From the NCBI GenBank assembly GCA_000017645.1, contig CP000781.1, forward strand, positions 3,521,501 through 3,585,500: 64,000 bases of DNA, given 5' to 3'. Shown here one piece after another: positions 16,818 through 25,345 of this stretch; positions within the stretch are counted from its first letter, which is position 1; each line of letters opens with the position of its first letter. This DNA is from Xanthobacter autotrophicus Py2 (lineage in GTDB: Bacteria; Pseudomonadota; Alphaproteobacteria; Rhizobiales; Xanthobacteraceae). The translations under genes and the position numbers were made by a program. The notes below the pieces were generated by a model. That model was given only the letters and a program-made list of their open reading frames with translations. It did no database searches and was not told the DNA's origin.

Positions 16818-17453
16818 ATGGCCTATGCTGTCAAAGAAATGTTCCTCACCCTCCAGGGCGAGGGCGCCCAGGCGGGGCGCGCGGCGGTGTTCTGCCGGTT
16901 TGCGGGCTGCAATCTGTGGTCCGGCCGGGAGGACGACCGCGCGGAAGCCCAATGCCGCTTCTGCGACACCGACTTCGTCGGCATGGACGGGGAAGGCGGC
17001 GGCCGCTTCGCTGACGCCGCCACGTTGGCCGCCGCCATCGCCGCTACCTGGGGTTCTGCCGCGCCCGAGCGCCGCTTCGTGGTCTTCACCGGCGGCGAGC
17101 CGTTGCTCCAGCTCGACACGGCGCTGGTGGATGCGGTCCACGCCCTCGGCTTCGAGATCGCGGTGGAGACCAACGGCACCGTGGACGCGCCGGGCGGCAT
17201 CGACTGGATCTGCATGAGCCCCAAGGCCGGTACAGACCTCAAGGTCACGCGCGGCCATGAGCTGAAGCTGGTCTTCCCGCAACCGGGGCTTGCCCCAGAG
17301 GGCTTGGCGGGGCTCGATTTCACCCATTTCTTCCTGCAGCCCATGGACGGACCGGACCGCCTGCGCAATACCGAGGCGGCGGTGGCTTATTGCCTCTCGC
17401 ACCCGCGCTGGCGGCTGTCCCTCCAGACCCACAAGATGATTGGTATTCCATGA
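16818..17453 (+). CDS. queE: 7-carboxy-7-deazaguanine synthase QueE
   Basis: Radical-SAM enzyme of 211 residues that converts 6-carboxytetrahydropterin to 7-carboxy-7-deazaguanine in queuosine (tRNA modification) synthesis. The cluster-binding motif is the variant CX14CX2C (Cys31, Cys46, Cys49), the form known from Burkholderia multivorans QueE, instead of CX3CX2C. Other signatures are LTLQGEGAQAGRAAVFCRFAGCNLW, FTGGEPLLQLD and VETNGT. The stop overlaps the queD start (ATGA), so the two genes are translationally coupled and form an operon. Confidence 0.95.
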   Translation: MAYAVKEMFLTLQGEGAQAGRAAVFCRFAGCNLWSGREDDRAEAQCRFCDTDFVGMDGEGGGRFADAATLAAAIAATWGSAAPERRFVVFTGGEPLLQLDTALVDAVHALGFEIAVETNGTVDAPGGIDWICMSPKAGTDLKVTRGHELKLVFPQPGLAPEGLAGLDFTHFFLQPMDGPDRLRNTEAAVAYCLSHPRWRLSLQTHKMIGIP

Positions 17454-17839
17454 GTTCGAGCGCCACCCCGGTGCCGCGGCGCGCGCGCATCACCCAGGGC
17501 TTCACCTTCGAGGCCGCCCATTTCCTGCCGCACGTGCCGGAAACCCACCGCTGCCGGCGCATGCACGGCCATTCCTACCGCGTGGACCTCACGCTGGAAG
17601 GCCCGGTGGATGCCGTGACGGGCTTCGTGGTGGATTTCTTCGACGTGGAAGCCGCCTTCGGGCCGGTGCTGAAGCAGCTCGACCATTACTGCCTCAACGA
17701 GGTGGAGGGGCTGGAAAACCCCACCGCCGAGATCATCGCCGCCTGGATCTGGGACCGGGTGAAGCCGGTCCTGCCGTTGCTGTCGTCCGTGCGGGTCTAT
17801 GAGACCCCGTTCTCCTTCGCGGAGTTCGACGGGGATTGA
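17450..17839 (+). CDS. queD: 6-carboxytetrahydropterin synthase QueD
   Basis: A 129-residue enzyme of the PTPS/QueD family that makes 6-carboxytetrahydropterin from dihydroneopterin triphosphate, the step before QueE. Zinc ligands are seen in FEAAHFLP and CRRMHGHSYRVDL (His-Gly-His), and the catalytic Cys lies just before that motif. LDHYCLNEVEGLENPTAE is the typical second half. It overlaps queE by 4 bases. The stop is only 6 bases from the convergent reductase gene, so there is no room for a separate terminator. Confidence 0.94.
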   Translation: MSSSATPVPRRARITQGFTFEAAHFLPHVPETHRCRRMHGHSYRVDLTLEGPVDAVTGFVVDFFDVEAAFGPVLKQLDHYCLNEVEGLENPTAEIIAAWIWDRVKPVLPLLSSVRVYETPFSFAEFDGD

Positions 17840-17845
17840 CGAGGC

Positions 17846-18397
17846 TCAGGCCGTCGCCTGGGCCTGCTTCACGAAGCCATGGAAGGCTGAGAGCTGCTTG
17901 CCGACGAAGTCGCGCGTGCCCTGGTCGGTGAGCACGCCGTCGGTGATCTTGGTATGCGCCTGCGCCACCATCACCTCGGGCACGTTCATTACATGGGCGT
18001 CCACCGCCACCAGCACCTGGCGCAGGTGATACTGCGCCCGCGCGCCGCCCATGGTGCTGGGCGAGGCGGACATGATGAGGGTGGGCTTGCCCTTCAGCGG
18101 CTGTGTCTTCAGGCGGGACAGCCAGTCCAGCGCGTTCTTGAGCCCGCCGGGGACGGAGTAATTGTATTCTGGGGTCACGATGACCAGGGCATCGGCCGCC
18201 TTCACCCGGTCGCCCACGGCGCTGACCTGGCCGGGGAAGCCGGCGGTCTCGATGTCGCCGTCATAGATGGGCATGTCCGCCACCGAGGGCAAAAGATCGA
18301 TCTTCACCCCGTCGGGGGCGAGATCGGGGAGGGCGCGGGCGAGCGCCGCGTTGAGGGAGCCTTTGCGCACGCTGCCCACCAGGACCACCCAGTTCAT
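17846..18397 (-). CDS. NADPH-dependent FMN reductase
   Basis: A 183-residue flavodoxin-fold oxidoreductase of the NADPH-dependent FMN reductase (ChrR/YieF/AzoR-like) family. It shows the FMN phosphate loop GSVRKGSLNAALARAL at the N-terminus and TPEYNYSVPGGLKNALDWLSR, the isoalloxazine-binding signature. Such enzymes reduce quinones, azo dyes, chromate or free flavin and protect against redox stress. It converges with queD and is probably independent of the iron block downstream. Confidence 0.9.
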   Translation of the reverse strand: MNWVVLVGSVRKGSLNAALARALPDLAPDGVKIDLLPSVADMPIYDGDIETAGFPGQVSAVGDRVKAADALVIVTPEYNYSVPGGLKNALDWLSRLKTQPLKGKPTLIMSASPSTMGGARAQYHLRQVLVAVDAHVMNVPEVMVAQAHTKITDGVLTDQGTRDFVGKQLSAFHGFVKQAQATA

Positions 18398-18489
18398 GGC
18401 TTGCCTCTTCTTCTCTTGTCCGCCCGCGGCGGAATCACAGAAGACAACGGTGAAGCCCGCGTTTGGGTTTCACAAGTCGGGCTGACGTA

Positions 18490-19626
18490 TTACCCGATCC
18501 GCACCATGTGATTGTCGAAGCGCGGCCCCCCGGTGTGCCGTGCGGCGATGCCGACGCCCTCGGGACCTGCCGAAACCAGGATCACCTCGCCATAGCCGGA
18601 AGCGGCGACGAAGGTGCCAGCTTCCCGTCCTGCCGCGAGGCCGCAGCCGTCGGTGAGGGGGACGGCGCCCACGAAGCGCCCGTCCGCCTGCCACACCGCC
18701 ACGCGATTGCCGCGCGGCGAGGCGCAGGCCACGTAGCGGCCGGAGGGGTCGTAGGCCACGGAGCCCACATAGCCGCGCAGCGACCGCCATTCCGCATCCG
18801 GCGCGTCGAAGGCAGAGAGCGCTCCGTCACTGGCGATGCGGAACAGCAGGGGGCGCGCCTCGCCATCCTTCAGCAGGTCCTGCGCCGCCACCACCGTGCC
18901 GCCCCTCCCGTCACGGGCGAGGTGGCGCAGGGACAGGCTGGCGAGGTCCGGCGGCAGACGCCCCGCGCCGCGCACGGCGCCGGAAGTCGGGTCGAGCAGG
19001 GCGATGCCCGAGCCGGTGACCTCGGCGTCGCGGGCCTCTGGCGTGTTGGGCTCGATGCCGCCATTCGCCACCACAAGCGCCGCGCCCGACTGCATCAGGT
19101 CGTGCGGGCCATCGCCGCCGCTCGACCATTCCGAGACGATGGCGAAGCCGTCATCGACGGCGCGCACCGCCACCACGCCCCGCCCCATGACATGGGCGCC
19201 CTCGCCGGGGCGCTCGATCTCGTTGGTGAGCAAGAACTTGCCGTCCGCCGTGAAGCGGCCGTGGCCGGAGAACACCCGGCCGGCGCCGGGGGCGAGGGTG
19301 GCCAAGATGCCGCCCTTGCGCCGGTCGAAGACGAGGGCGATTTGCCCCGGCCGCCGGCCCACCGCCACCGCGAGCGGGCCGGTGGGGCTCGCCTCGATGC
19401 CGTGCAGGCGCGTGGCGGTTTCTGCTTGGGTGGTGGCCGCGAAGGCGCCGTCGATGCCCACGGCGGCGAAGCCCTCGCCCATGCCGGCCGTTGCCAGCCA
19501 TCCCTCGGCGAGGGGATCGGCGCGCAGGCTGGAGGCGCCCAGCGGACCGGCAGCGAGCAGCGCCGCCGCGCCCATAAGGAAGCCCCGCCGGTCCAAAATC
19601 CCGGCGTGGTCGAGGCGCAGGCGCAT
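18490..19626 (-). CDS. DUF1513 periplasmic beta-propeller protein of iron operon
   Basis: A 378-residue exported protein of the DUF1513 family, which in sequence resembles a WD/NHL-type propeller. The leader contains DRRGFLMGAAALLAAGPLGAS, an RR-containing Tat-like signal. Body motifs include GHGRFTADGKFLLTNE and GDGPHDLMQSGAALVVANGGIEPNTPE. It is the last gene of the imelysin operon and starts 2 bases after the upstream stop. DUF1513 genes are regularly found with imelysins and DUF1111 in iron-regulated clusters; no biochemical activity is established, so only an accessory role in iron handling can be suggested. Confidence 0.85.
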   Translation of the reverse strand: MRLRLDHAGILDRRGFLMGAAALLAAGPLGASSLRADPLAEGWLATAGMGEGFAAVGIDGAFAATTQAETATRLHGIEASPTGPLAVAVGRRPGQIALVFDRRKGGILATLAPGAGRVFSGHGRFTADGKFLLTNEIERPGEGAHVMGRGVVAVRAVDDGFAIVSEWSSGGDGPHDLMQSGAALVVANGGIEPNTPEARDAEVTGSGIALLDPTSGAVRGAGRLPPDLASLSLRHLARDGRGGTVVAAQDLLKDGEARPLLFRIASDGALSAFDAPDAEWRSLRGYVGSVAYDPSGRYVACASPRGNRVAVWQADGRFVGAVPLTDGCGLAAGREAGTFVAASGYGEVILVSAGPEGVGIAARHTGGPRFDNHMVRIG

Positions 19627-19628
19627 GC

Positions 19629-20735
19629 TCAGTCCCCGTCGAGGGCATTGAAGCCCAGCGAGATGCCGAAATAGGAGGCCACAGGCTTGTAGACGCTCGC
19701 CTGCGCCACCTTGAACGTCTTGATGGCGGCCTGCAGCGCGCTGGCGCCCGGGGCCGTGCCAGCGGCGGCGCCGATATCGGCGGGCAGCTTGTCGGCGGCG
19801 GCATCCGCGCCGGTGGCGGCCTTGTTGACCACATATTGCGGCCGGCTTGGCATCTGCGCGCCAACCGCCACCAGCAGGGCGTCGGCGCTCCTGATCATGT
19901 TCGCGGCCACCCGCCCGGAACGGCCCGAGCGCCAGTTGTCGGCGAGGGTGGGCTTGGCCTCGGCGGGGCCGGTGCCGAGCACGGGCAGGATCTTGGTGTC
20001 GGTCACCCGCTGGTAGGCGCCGGACAGGTCGGTGAGGATCATGCCGGGCAGGGCGCCCACGTCCGGGAACAGGGCCGGGTCGCCCTTGCCGGAGACGATG
20101 GCGCCGAGCACGCCCGAGGCCTTGTCGCCCCAGGCGGTGCGGATCTCGCTGGCGATGGCGGCGAGATTGGTGGCGATGGCAGTACCGAGGGCGCAGCGCC
20201 GCGCCGCTTCCGGGCCGGCGACGAGGGCATCGGCGGCGCCCTCCTCATAAAGCAGGCGCTCCAGCGCCGGCAGGCCCTGCACCGATGCGCTGGACTGGGC
20301 GAAGCGGGTTGGTTCCAGCCGGCCTGCGTCGGAATCGCCAATGATCTCGGCCAGGCCGCGGGTGATGGCGTTACGCCGGTCTGGGAAGAAGGAGATGCGA
20401 TCGGCCCGCAGTGACAGGCTGATGGGGCCGAAGGTGACGAATTCCACCGCGTTCCAGGCGTCCGCCGTCTTGCCGTAGGCCTCCTTCAGCGCAGGCACGC
20501 CAGCGGCGTCCGGCTTGGCGCAGAAGGTCGCCCAGGCGGCGGCCTGCGCCTTGGTAGCGCCGACGAAGGCATCGTAGCGCGGCAACAGCCAGGTCTCGAT
20601 GAGCGGCACCGGGTCGAGCGCGGGGCTGGCGGCTTGGACCGGCGCAGCGACCGGGGCAAGTGCAAGGCCGAGCGCCAAGCCACGCACGAGGCCGAGAACG
20701 GCACGGCGGCTGGGGGCTGAAAAGCGGTAAAACAT
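19629..20735 (-). CDS. Imelysin-like protein lacking the GxHxxE histidine
   Basis: A 368-residue exported imelysin-family protein (ICMP fold). A signal of about 36 residues ends PVAAPVQAAS. The region KTADAWNAVEFVTFGP matches the first imelysin helix motif. Where the upstream paralogue has the GxHxxE signature, this protein reads G154-L-P-A-L-E159, so the putative metal-ligand His is Pro. The start at 20735 follows a GAGAGA site; another ATG at 20750 has none. It sits between the dihaem and DUF1513 genes. A divergent periplasmic iron- or haem-binding accessory role is likely. Confidence 0.85.
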   Translation of the reverse strand: MFYRFSAPSRRAVLGLVRGLALGLALAPVAAPVQAASPALDPVPLIETWLLPRYDAFVGATKAQAAAWATFCAKPDAAGVPALKEAYGKTADAWNAVEFVTFGPISLSLRADRISFFPDRRNAITRGLAEIIGDSDAGRLEPTRFAQSSASVQGLPALERLLYEEGAADALVAGPEAARRCALGTAIATNLAAIASEIRTAWGDKASGVLGAIVSGKGDPALFPDVGALPGMILTDLSGAYQRVTDTKILPVLGTGPAEAKPTLADNWRSGRSGRVAANMIRSADALLVAVGAQMPSRPQYVVNKAATGADAAADKLPADIGAAAGTAPGASALQAAIKTFKVAQASVYKPVASYFGISLGFNALDGD

Positions 20736-20752
20736 CCGACCGTCTCTCATAA

Positions 20753-22021
20753 CTACAGCGAGGACACGTAACGCACCAAGGCCGTCTGGTCCGGCGCGGA
20801 GAGGGCGTCGAAGCGCCGCGCGGCTTCCGCCGCCTCTCCGCCGTGCCAGGCGATGGCCTCTTTAATGGTGCGCGCCCGCCCGTCATGCAGCAAGCCCGTC
20901 TCGTCCGCGAGCGCCTCCGACAGGCCGGCCAGCGGCGCGGTGCGCCATTGGGACGCGCCGGCGCCGGGCTCCGGCATGGTGTCGCCGAGGCCGGGGCCCA
21001 TCTCGTGCAGCAACAGATCGGTGAACATGGGCGCCTGCCCGCCATCCCGCGTGGGCAGGGACGGGCGGTGGCAGGCGGCGCACCCGGTGGCGGCGAACAG
21101 GCGCGCGCCCGCGCGGCGCTCCGGCTCCGGCAGGGGCTCGGGCTCCGGCGGCGGCAGGGAGGCCACATAGGCCACCACCCGGTCCAGCAGCGGCCGGCCG
21201 ATTTCCAGCGCGTCGTCCGCCGTGCCCTCGGTGCGGTTGGCGGTGCCGTGGGGGGCATCGCGGCAGGCGGCCTGGGTGGGGGTGCAATCGCCCCACGGCT
21301 CGGGATGGTAGGGGTTGGACAGGCCCAGATCGAGGAAGAAGGCTTCCGCCGACTGGCTGGCGAGGTCCGGCTGTGCCGCCTTCCAGCCGAAACGGCCGAT
21401 GGCGGTGGTGCCGTCCGGGCGGGTGATGCGCCGGGCGCGTCCGGAGATCCCGTCCTTGGCTTCGGCCTGCTCCTTCTCGATGGCGAGGATGGCCGCGTCC
21501 GGCACCTGCGCCAGCGCTCCGCGCCCCTTCAGGTCCGGCGCCACCCGCAGGGAGAGACCGCTCGCCGGATCGAGCGGGCCATAGCCCAGCGCCTGCGGAT
21601 GGGGTGCGCGGGTGGTGCGGCCGTCGGGCAGCGCCGTGTCGCTCACCCCGATCACCCCTTCCGGCGGAATGCCGGGCACGGCGTCGATCTGGAAGCGCCG
21701 GCCATAGACCGGGTCGCCGGTCCCGTCCGGCCGGGCGATCATGAGCACGAAGCCGCGCCCCGCCGTGCCGTCCTCGATCTTCGCCGGGGCCCGACCGTCG
21801 CGCGGGTGGCAGGTGATGCAGGAGCGGGCGTCGAACAGAGGGCCGAGCCCGTCGTCGCCGCGGGTGGAGGCGGGGGCAGGCACCCACGGCCGCTTGAACA
21901 GCGCCTTGCCGATGGCGATGTCGAGCTTGTCCAGCGGCTGCGCCGGCGGGTTCTGCGCCGCGACTGGTGTCGCCAGCAGGGCAAGCGCGAGGGCCGCACG
22001 AAGTCCCATCCGTCCCATCAT
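20753..22021 (-). CDS. DUF1111 dihaem c-type cytochrome (thiol oxidoreductase-like)
   Basis: A 422-residue periplasmic protein of the DUF1111/di-haem oxidoreductase family. It has a cleavable signal (ALALLATPVAA) and two c-haem sites, C68-I-T-C71-H72 and C314-A-A-C317-H318. RPDGTTAIGRFGWKAAQPDL is the family hallmark. ATG 22021 overlaps the stop of the multicopper oxidase (ATGA), showing coupled translation. Together with the imelysins it is a typical member of iron-regulated clusters; an electron-transfer or peroxidase-like role in iron redox chemistry is inferred. Confidence 0.9.
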   Translation of the reverse strand: MMGRMGLRAALALALLATPVAAQNPPAQPLDKLDIAIGKALFKRPWVPAPASTRGDDGLGPLFDARSCITCHPRDGRAPAKIEDGTAGRGFVLMIARPDGTGDPVYGRRFQIDAVPGIPPEGVIGVSDTALPDGRTTRAPHPQALGYGPLDPASGLSLRVAPDLKGRGALAQVPDAAILAIEKEQAEAKDGISGRARRITRPDGTTAIGRFGWKAAQPDLASQSAEAFFLDLGLSNPYHPEPWGDCTPTQAACRDAPHGTANRTEGTADDALEIGRPLLDRVVAYVASLPPPEPEPLPEPERRAGARLFAATGCAACHRPSLPTRDGGQAPMFTDLLLHEMGPGLGDTMPEPGAGASQWRTAPLAGLSEALADETGLLHDGRARTIKEAIAWHGGEAAEAARRFDALSAPDQTALVRYVSSL

Positions 22022-23490
22022 GCCACCCGGAACCAGCCCATCAGTCCGGCATCCATGTGCTCCAGAATGTGGCAATGGAACACCCAGTCGCCGCTGTTGG
22101 CCTTGAAGGCGATCTCCACCGTCTCGTTGGGCTCGGTCATCACGGTGTCGGCGAGATAGGGCGGGATGCTGGTCTTGCGGGTGGAGGACAGCACGCGGAA
22201 GACATGGCCGTGCAGGTGCATGGGATGCACATGCTTGGTGACGTTGGTGATGGTGAGCCGGTAGCTGTCGCCATCCTTCAAGATATCGAGCGGCGGCGGC
22301 AGACGCAGGTCGGCGCCCGCGCCCCACGACGTGCGGTTGATGGCCCAGAAGGTCTTGTCGCCCACGCAGAAGGAATCGATCAGCGCCTTCGCCAGTGGAT
22401 CCTCCGGGGGCAGGGGCGGCGCGATGGCGGTGGCGCCGGCGGAGGTCTGCACGATGAAATCGAGTTTCTTCGCGCGGCGAACGTCGGGCAGCGGCGCCTT
22501 CGCGGCGGGCAGCGCGATGGGCTTGAAGGGCGTCTGCTTCTTTCCCTTGTCCACCGCCACCAGGGTGGTGAGCAGATAGGGCTCGGCGGTGCGATAGTCG
22601 AAGATCTTCACCTCCTCGCCGGGGCCGGGCATGCGCACATGCACGTCGAGCCGCATGGCCGGGCCCATGCGCCAGACCTCATCCGGCAGCTTGGACAGGG
22701 GGAGCGGGGTGAGAGCCTGCCCGTCCACGGCAATGATGGCGGCGTCGCCGGTCTCGCAGCCGAATTCAATGGTGCGGGTGGAATCGGCGACGATCACCCG
22801 CAGCCGCACGTCGCCATAGGCCGGGGCCTCGACCCGCGGCGGGATCACCGACCCGTTGGTGGCGCGCACCGTGCCGAAGGTACCGGCCGTGGAGGCGCCT
22901 TCGTCGGTGAAGATGGGCAGCCAGCGGCCGTCCGCATCCAGCCGCCAGTCCTTGACCGCGATGATATGCTCAAGGTCGAAGCCGAGCCTGGCCTCGGCCG
23001 GATCGTCCACCAGCAGCAGGGCGAAGAGGCCACGTCCCACCTGGCCGGTTTCGTCGCAATGGGGATGGAAGAAGTAGAAGCCCGGATCGGGCAGGGGCAC
23101 GTCGTAGCTGAAGCGCCCGCCGGCCGGGATCGGCTGCTGGGTGAGGGGCGCGACGCCGTCGGAGAGATAGGGCACACGGATGCCGTGCCAGTGCACCGTG
23201 GTGGGGTTTGGCAGGCGGTTCTCGAAATCCACCAGCAGCCTTGTGCCCACCGGCACGCGCCAGGTCAGAAAGGGTGTGCCGTTGTAGGCGCAGAAGCCTG
23301 ACGTCTTCGGCTTGTCGGGGCCGAGGAGCGGCACCTCCATCTCCGCTGCGGAGAGGGTGAGGCGCCGCACCGGCGCGCTCTTGGGGAGCGTGTCGCGCGA
23401 GAGGGGCATGCGCCCGAGGGCGGAGGGGGCAAAGCTTGCCGCCCCCGCCGCCGTGGCACCGAGCAGGACCGCCCGTCGCGAGATTTTCAC
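22018..23490 (-). CDS. Tat-exported multicopper oxidase
   Basis: A 490-residue copper oxidase of the laccase/CueO/SufI superfamily. The leader KISRRAVLLGATAAGAASF is a Tat signal, as expected for a protein that folds with copper in the cytoplasm. All copper motifs are present: HWHG (100-103), HPHC (142-145), HPMHLHGH (422-429) and HCHILEHM (472-479), the last with an axial Met for the type 1 site. The start is GTG at 23490, preceded by GAGG, 7 bases after the imelysin stop. In this operon it most likely acts as a ferroxidase feeding the FTR1 permease, like Fet3 in yeast. Confidence 0.9.
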   Translation of the reverse strand: MKISRRAVLLGATAAGAASFAPSALGRMPLSRDTLPKSAPVRRLTLSAAEMEVPLLGPDKPKTSGFCAYNGTPFLTWRVPVGTRLLVDFENRLPNPTTVHWHGIRVPYLSDGVAPLTQQPIPAGGRFSYDVPLPDPGFYFFHPHCDETGQVGRGLFALLLVDDPAEARLGFDLEHIIAVKDWRLDADGRWLPIFTDEGASTAGTFGTVRATNGSVIPPRVEAPAYGDVRLRVIVADSTRTIEFGCETGDAAIIAVDGQALTPLPLSKLPDEVWRMGPAMRLDVHVRMPGPGEEVKIFDYRTAEPYLLTTLVAVDKGKKQTPFKPIALPAAKAPLPDVRRAKKLDFIVQTSAGATAIAPPLPPEDPLAKALIDSFCVGDKTFWAINRTSWGAGADLRLPPPLDILKDGDSYRLTITNVTKHVHPMHLHGHVFRVLSSTRKTSIPPYLADTVMTEPNETVEIAFKANSGDWVFHCHILEHMDAGLMGWFRVA

Positions 23491-23497
23491 CTCAGCC

Positions 23498-24784
23498 TCA
23501 TTTCTTCTTCACGGCCTTCGGGTTGTCGAGACTGGCCGAGCCTTCCACCTTGATCTGCAGCTTGAGGGCCGAGACCCCGCGCTCGATGGCATGGGCCTGG
23601 GCGACGAGGGCATCCACGCCATCCTGGATCAGCTGGCCACCCTTCACGTTTCCTTCGGCGAGCATCTGGTCGTAGTAGATCTCACCGGAATCGGCCGTGT
23701 CCTTGATCTTTTTCAAGGCGGCCAGCGCCGCATCCGACTTCTGGTCGATCTCGTCGGCGATCTTGGGGTCCGCCGCACGGATGAGATCCGCCACCGAGGG
23801 GCCGGAGAATACGGTGCCATCAGGCTTGGTGTAGCGCCCGTAATAAATGTCGCGGATGCCCACTTCGTCGTAATAATGAGAGTTGTGGGTATTGTTGGAG
23901 AAGCAGTCCTGCGCCTCTTCGGTGTCGTGCAGGATCAGGCCCAGCTTCATGCGCTCGCCGGCGAGTTCGCCATAGGACAGCGAGCCGAGGCCGGTGAAGA
24001 TGACCGCCAGCGCCGGCTTGTCCTTCATCTTGAGAAGGGTGGTGCGGCCGGCGCCCTGCGGTCCCCACAGCGCCGCCATGTCTTCGAGGTCCGCCACCAG
24101 CGTGGCGGTGGCGACCTTCAGATATTCGGCGCGGCGGTCGCAATTGGCGTTGGTGCAATTCTTCAGGTCGAAGTCCGTATAGGGACGGCTGCCGGCATTG
24201 ATCTTGGGATCATGCAGGTTCTGGCCCCAGAGCAGGAATTCGATGGCGTGCCAGCCCGAGCCCACATTGGCCTCGACGCCGCCGGCGGTGTTGAGGCTGT
24301 GCAGCAGCTCCGGCGTGATCTTGGTGGTGTCGATGGTCTTCTTGCCGATGCGGATGGACTTGGAGCTGATCACATTGGCGGTGTAGAGCGGATTTTCGTC
24401 CGACTTCTCACCGTAGCTCTTCTTGTCCACGTAATCGATGAGGCCTTCATCCAGCGGCCAAGCGTTCACGTCGCCCTCGATCTTGTCCACCGCCTTGTTG
24501 CCAAAGCGGAAGCCTTCGGTCTGCATGTAGAACACGCGGGCGGCCTTCCAGGCATCGCGGGCCTTCGCCAGCGTGTCGGCGCTAGGGGCATCGAGGAAGG
24601 AGAGGATGACCTTCTGCATGTCCTTGGCGGTGGCGGCGGAGGACCCGTACATCGCCTGCGCCAGGTCGGCATAATGGACGATCACATCGCGCGGCTTGGG
24701 GGCATCCTTGGGAGCTTCGGCGAAGGCCGGGCTCGCGAAGGCTGCAACTGCGGCGACGACTGCGCCAAGAACATGCGCGCGCAT
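23498..24784 (-). CDS. Imelysin family iron-regulated protein (IrpA-like)
   Basis: A 428-residue exported protein of the imelysin/IrpA family. The signal is MRAHVLGAVVAAVAAFASPAFA. DAWKAARVFYMQTEGFRFG and NAWPLDEGLIDYVD are the first-repeat motifs, and the family signature GxHxxE is intact as G177-W-H179-A-I-E182 (SGWHAIEFLLWG). AAGERM-type helices follow in the second repeat. It is the promoter-proximal gene of the iron operon; AAGGAGA precedes the ATG. Imelysins are periplasmic or outer-membrane iron-uptake proteins; despite the name, peptidase activity is doubtful. Confidence 0.92.
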   Translation of the reverse strand: MRAHVLGAVVAAVAAFASPAFAEAPKDAPKPRDVIVHYADLAQAMYGSSAATAKDMQKVILSFLDAPSADTLAKARDAWKAARVFYMQTEGFRFGNKAVDKIEGDVNAWPLDEGLIDYVDKKSYGEKSDENPLYTANVISSKSIRIGKKTIDTTKITPELLHSLNTAGGVEANVGSGWHAIEFLLWGQNLHDPKINAGSRPYTDFDLKNCTNANCDRRAEYLKVATATLVADLEDMAALWGPQGAGRTTLLKMKDKPALAVIFTGLGSLSYGELAGERMKLGLILHDTEEAQDCFSNNTHNSHYYDEVGIRDIYYGRYTKPDGTVFSGPSVADLIRAADPKIADEIDQKSDAALAALKKIKDTADSGEIYYDQMLAEGNVKGGQLIQDGVDALVAQAHAIERGVSALKLQIKVEGSASLDNPKAVKKK

Positions 24785-24888
24785 CGACCTTCTCTCCTTG
24801 AAATGAATGTTCGCAAAAGGGATGGGGGATGGCTCCCTTCCGTCCGACCTTAGGGATCCGGCCATGGGGCGGCAAGTGCCGGCCGAGA

Positions 24889-24907
24889 CAATGGAATTGT
24901 TCCATTG
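24889..24907. promoter_or_regulatory. Candidate Irr/ICE operator 1
   Basis: Perfect inverted repeat; on the minus strand it reads CAATGGAACAATTCCATTG (8-base arms, 3-base centre). Its core GAA-CAA-TTC matches the GAA-N3-TTC core of the Irr box (ICE) of Hyphomicrobiales. It is 105 bases upstream of the imelysin ATG. Confidence 0.6.
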
Positions 24908-25110
24908 TTTCGCCGTGTCCCGAAGACTTGAGGACCCAAGTCAAAATGACGCGGATGGCAGTAGAGTGACGCTACGCCAATCCGCCCGCTCCCTCAATGC
25001 TCCCGGTTAGTGCGTGATGTCGCGCCGAGATCTCGTCTCCTGAGCTGCCGCGCGTTTCGGCTGTTCCGGACAACGCAGCGAGTCGGCGTGGCGATATTTG
25101 CTTCTTGTGA

Positions 25111-25125
25111 TTTGAACAATTCAAA
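25111..25125. promoter_or_regulatory. Candidate Irr/ICE operator 2
   Basis: Perfect inverted repeat TTTGAACAATTCAAA, with the same GAACAATTC core as operator 1 and flanking T/A triplets as in the ICE consensus. It lies about 220 bases upstream of the FTR1 start. Confidence 0.6.
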
Positions 25126-25222
25126 ACAAGGGCGCCCTGGATGACAGTGCGGTCACGGAGGTGGTAAGCTCTCGCCAGTCATTCGCAGATTTTCTCTTTA
25201 CGTTACGTCCGCTTCTGACGGT

Positions 25223-25239
25223 TTTGGAAATGTTCAAAT
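25223..25239. promoter_or_regulatory. Degenerate third GAA-N3-TTC site
   Basis: TTTGGAAATGTTCAAAT: the GAA-ATG-TTC core with partly matching arms, about 105 bases upstream of FTR1. It is weaker than the two perfect copies and could be chance. Confidence 0.35.
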
Positions 25240-25345
25240 CTTCGCGTCCCTTCGTCTTTCGTCGTATCCGAACGGGCATTGCGGCCCGCAAGTCGGAAGC
25301 CGGCCGGATGCTTGCTCAGTTGCTGGCCAGGAAGGACCGGTTGCC

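Larger units (their letters stand above)
24785..25345. promoter_or_regulatory. Divergent iron-regulated intergenic region
   Basis: 561 bases between the imelysin operon (left) and FTR1 (right). It contains two perfect inverted repeats and one degenerate copy built on GAA-N3-TTC (annotated separately). The right half has two short in-frame openings toward FTR1 but no convincing ribosome site or signal, so it is taken as non-coding. No terminator is seen. Confidence 0.6.
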
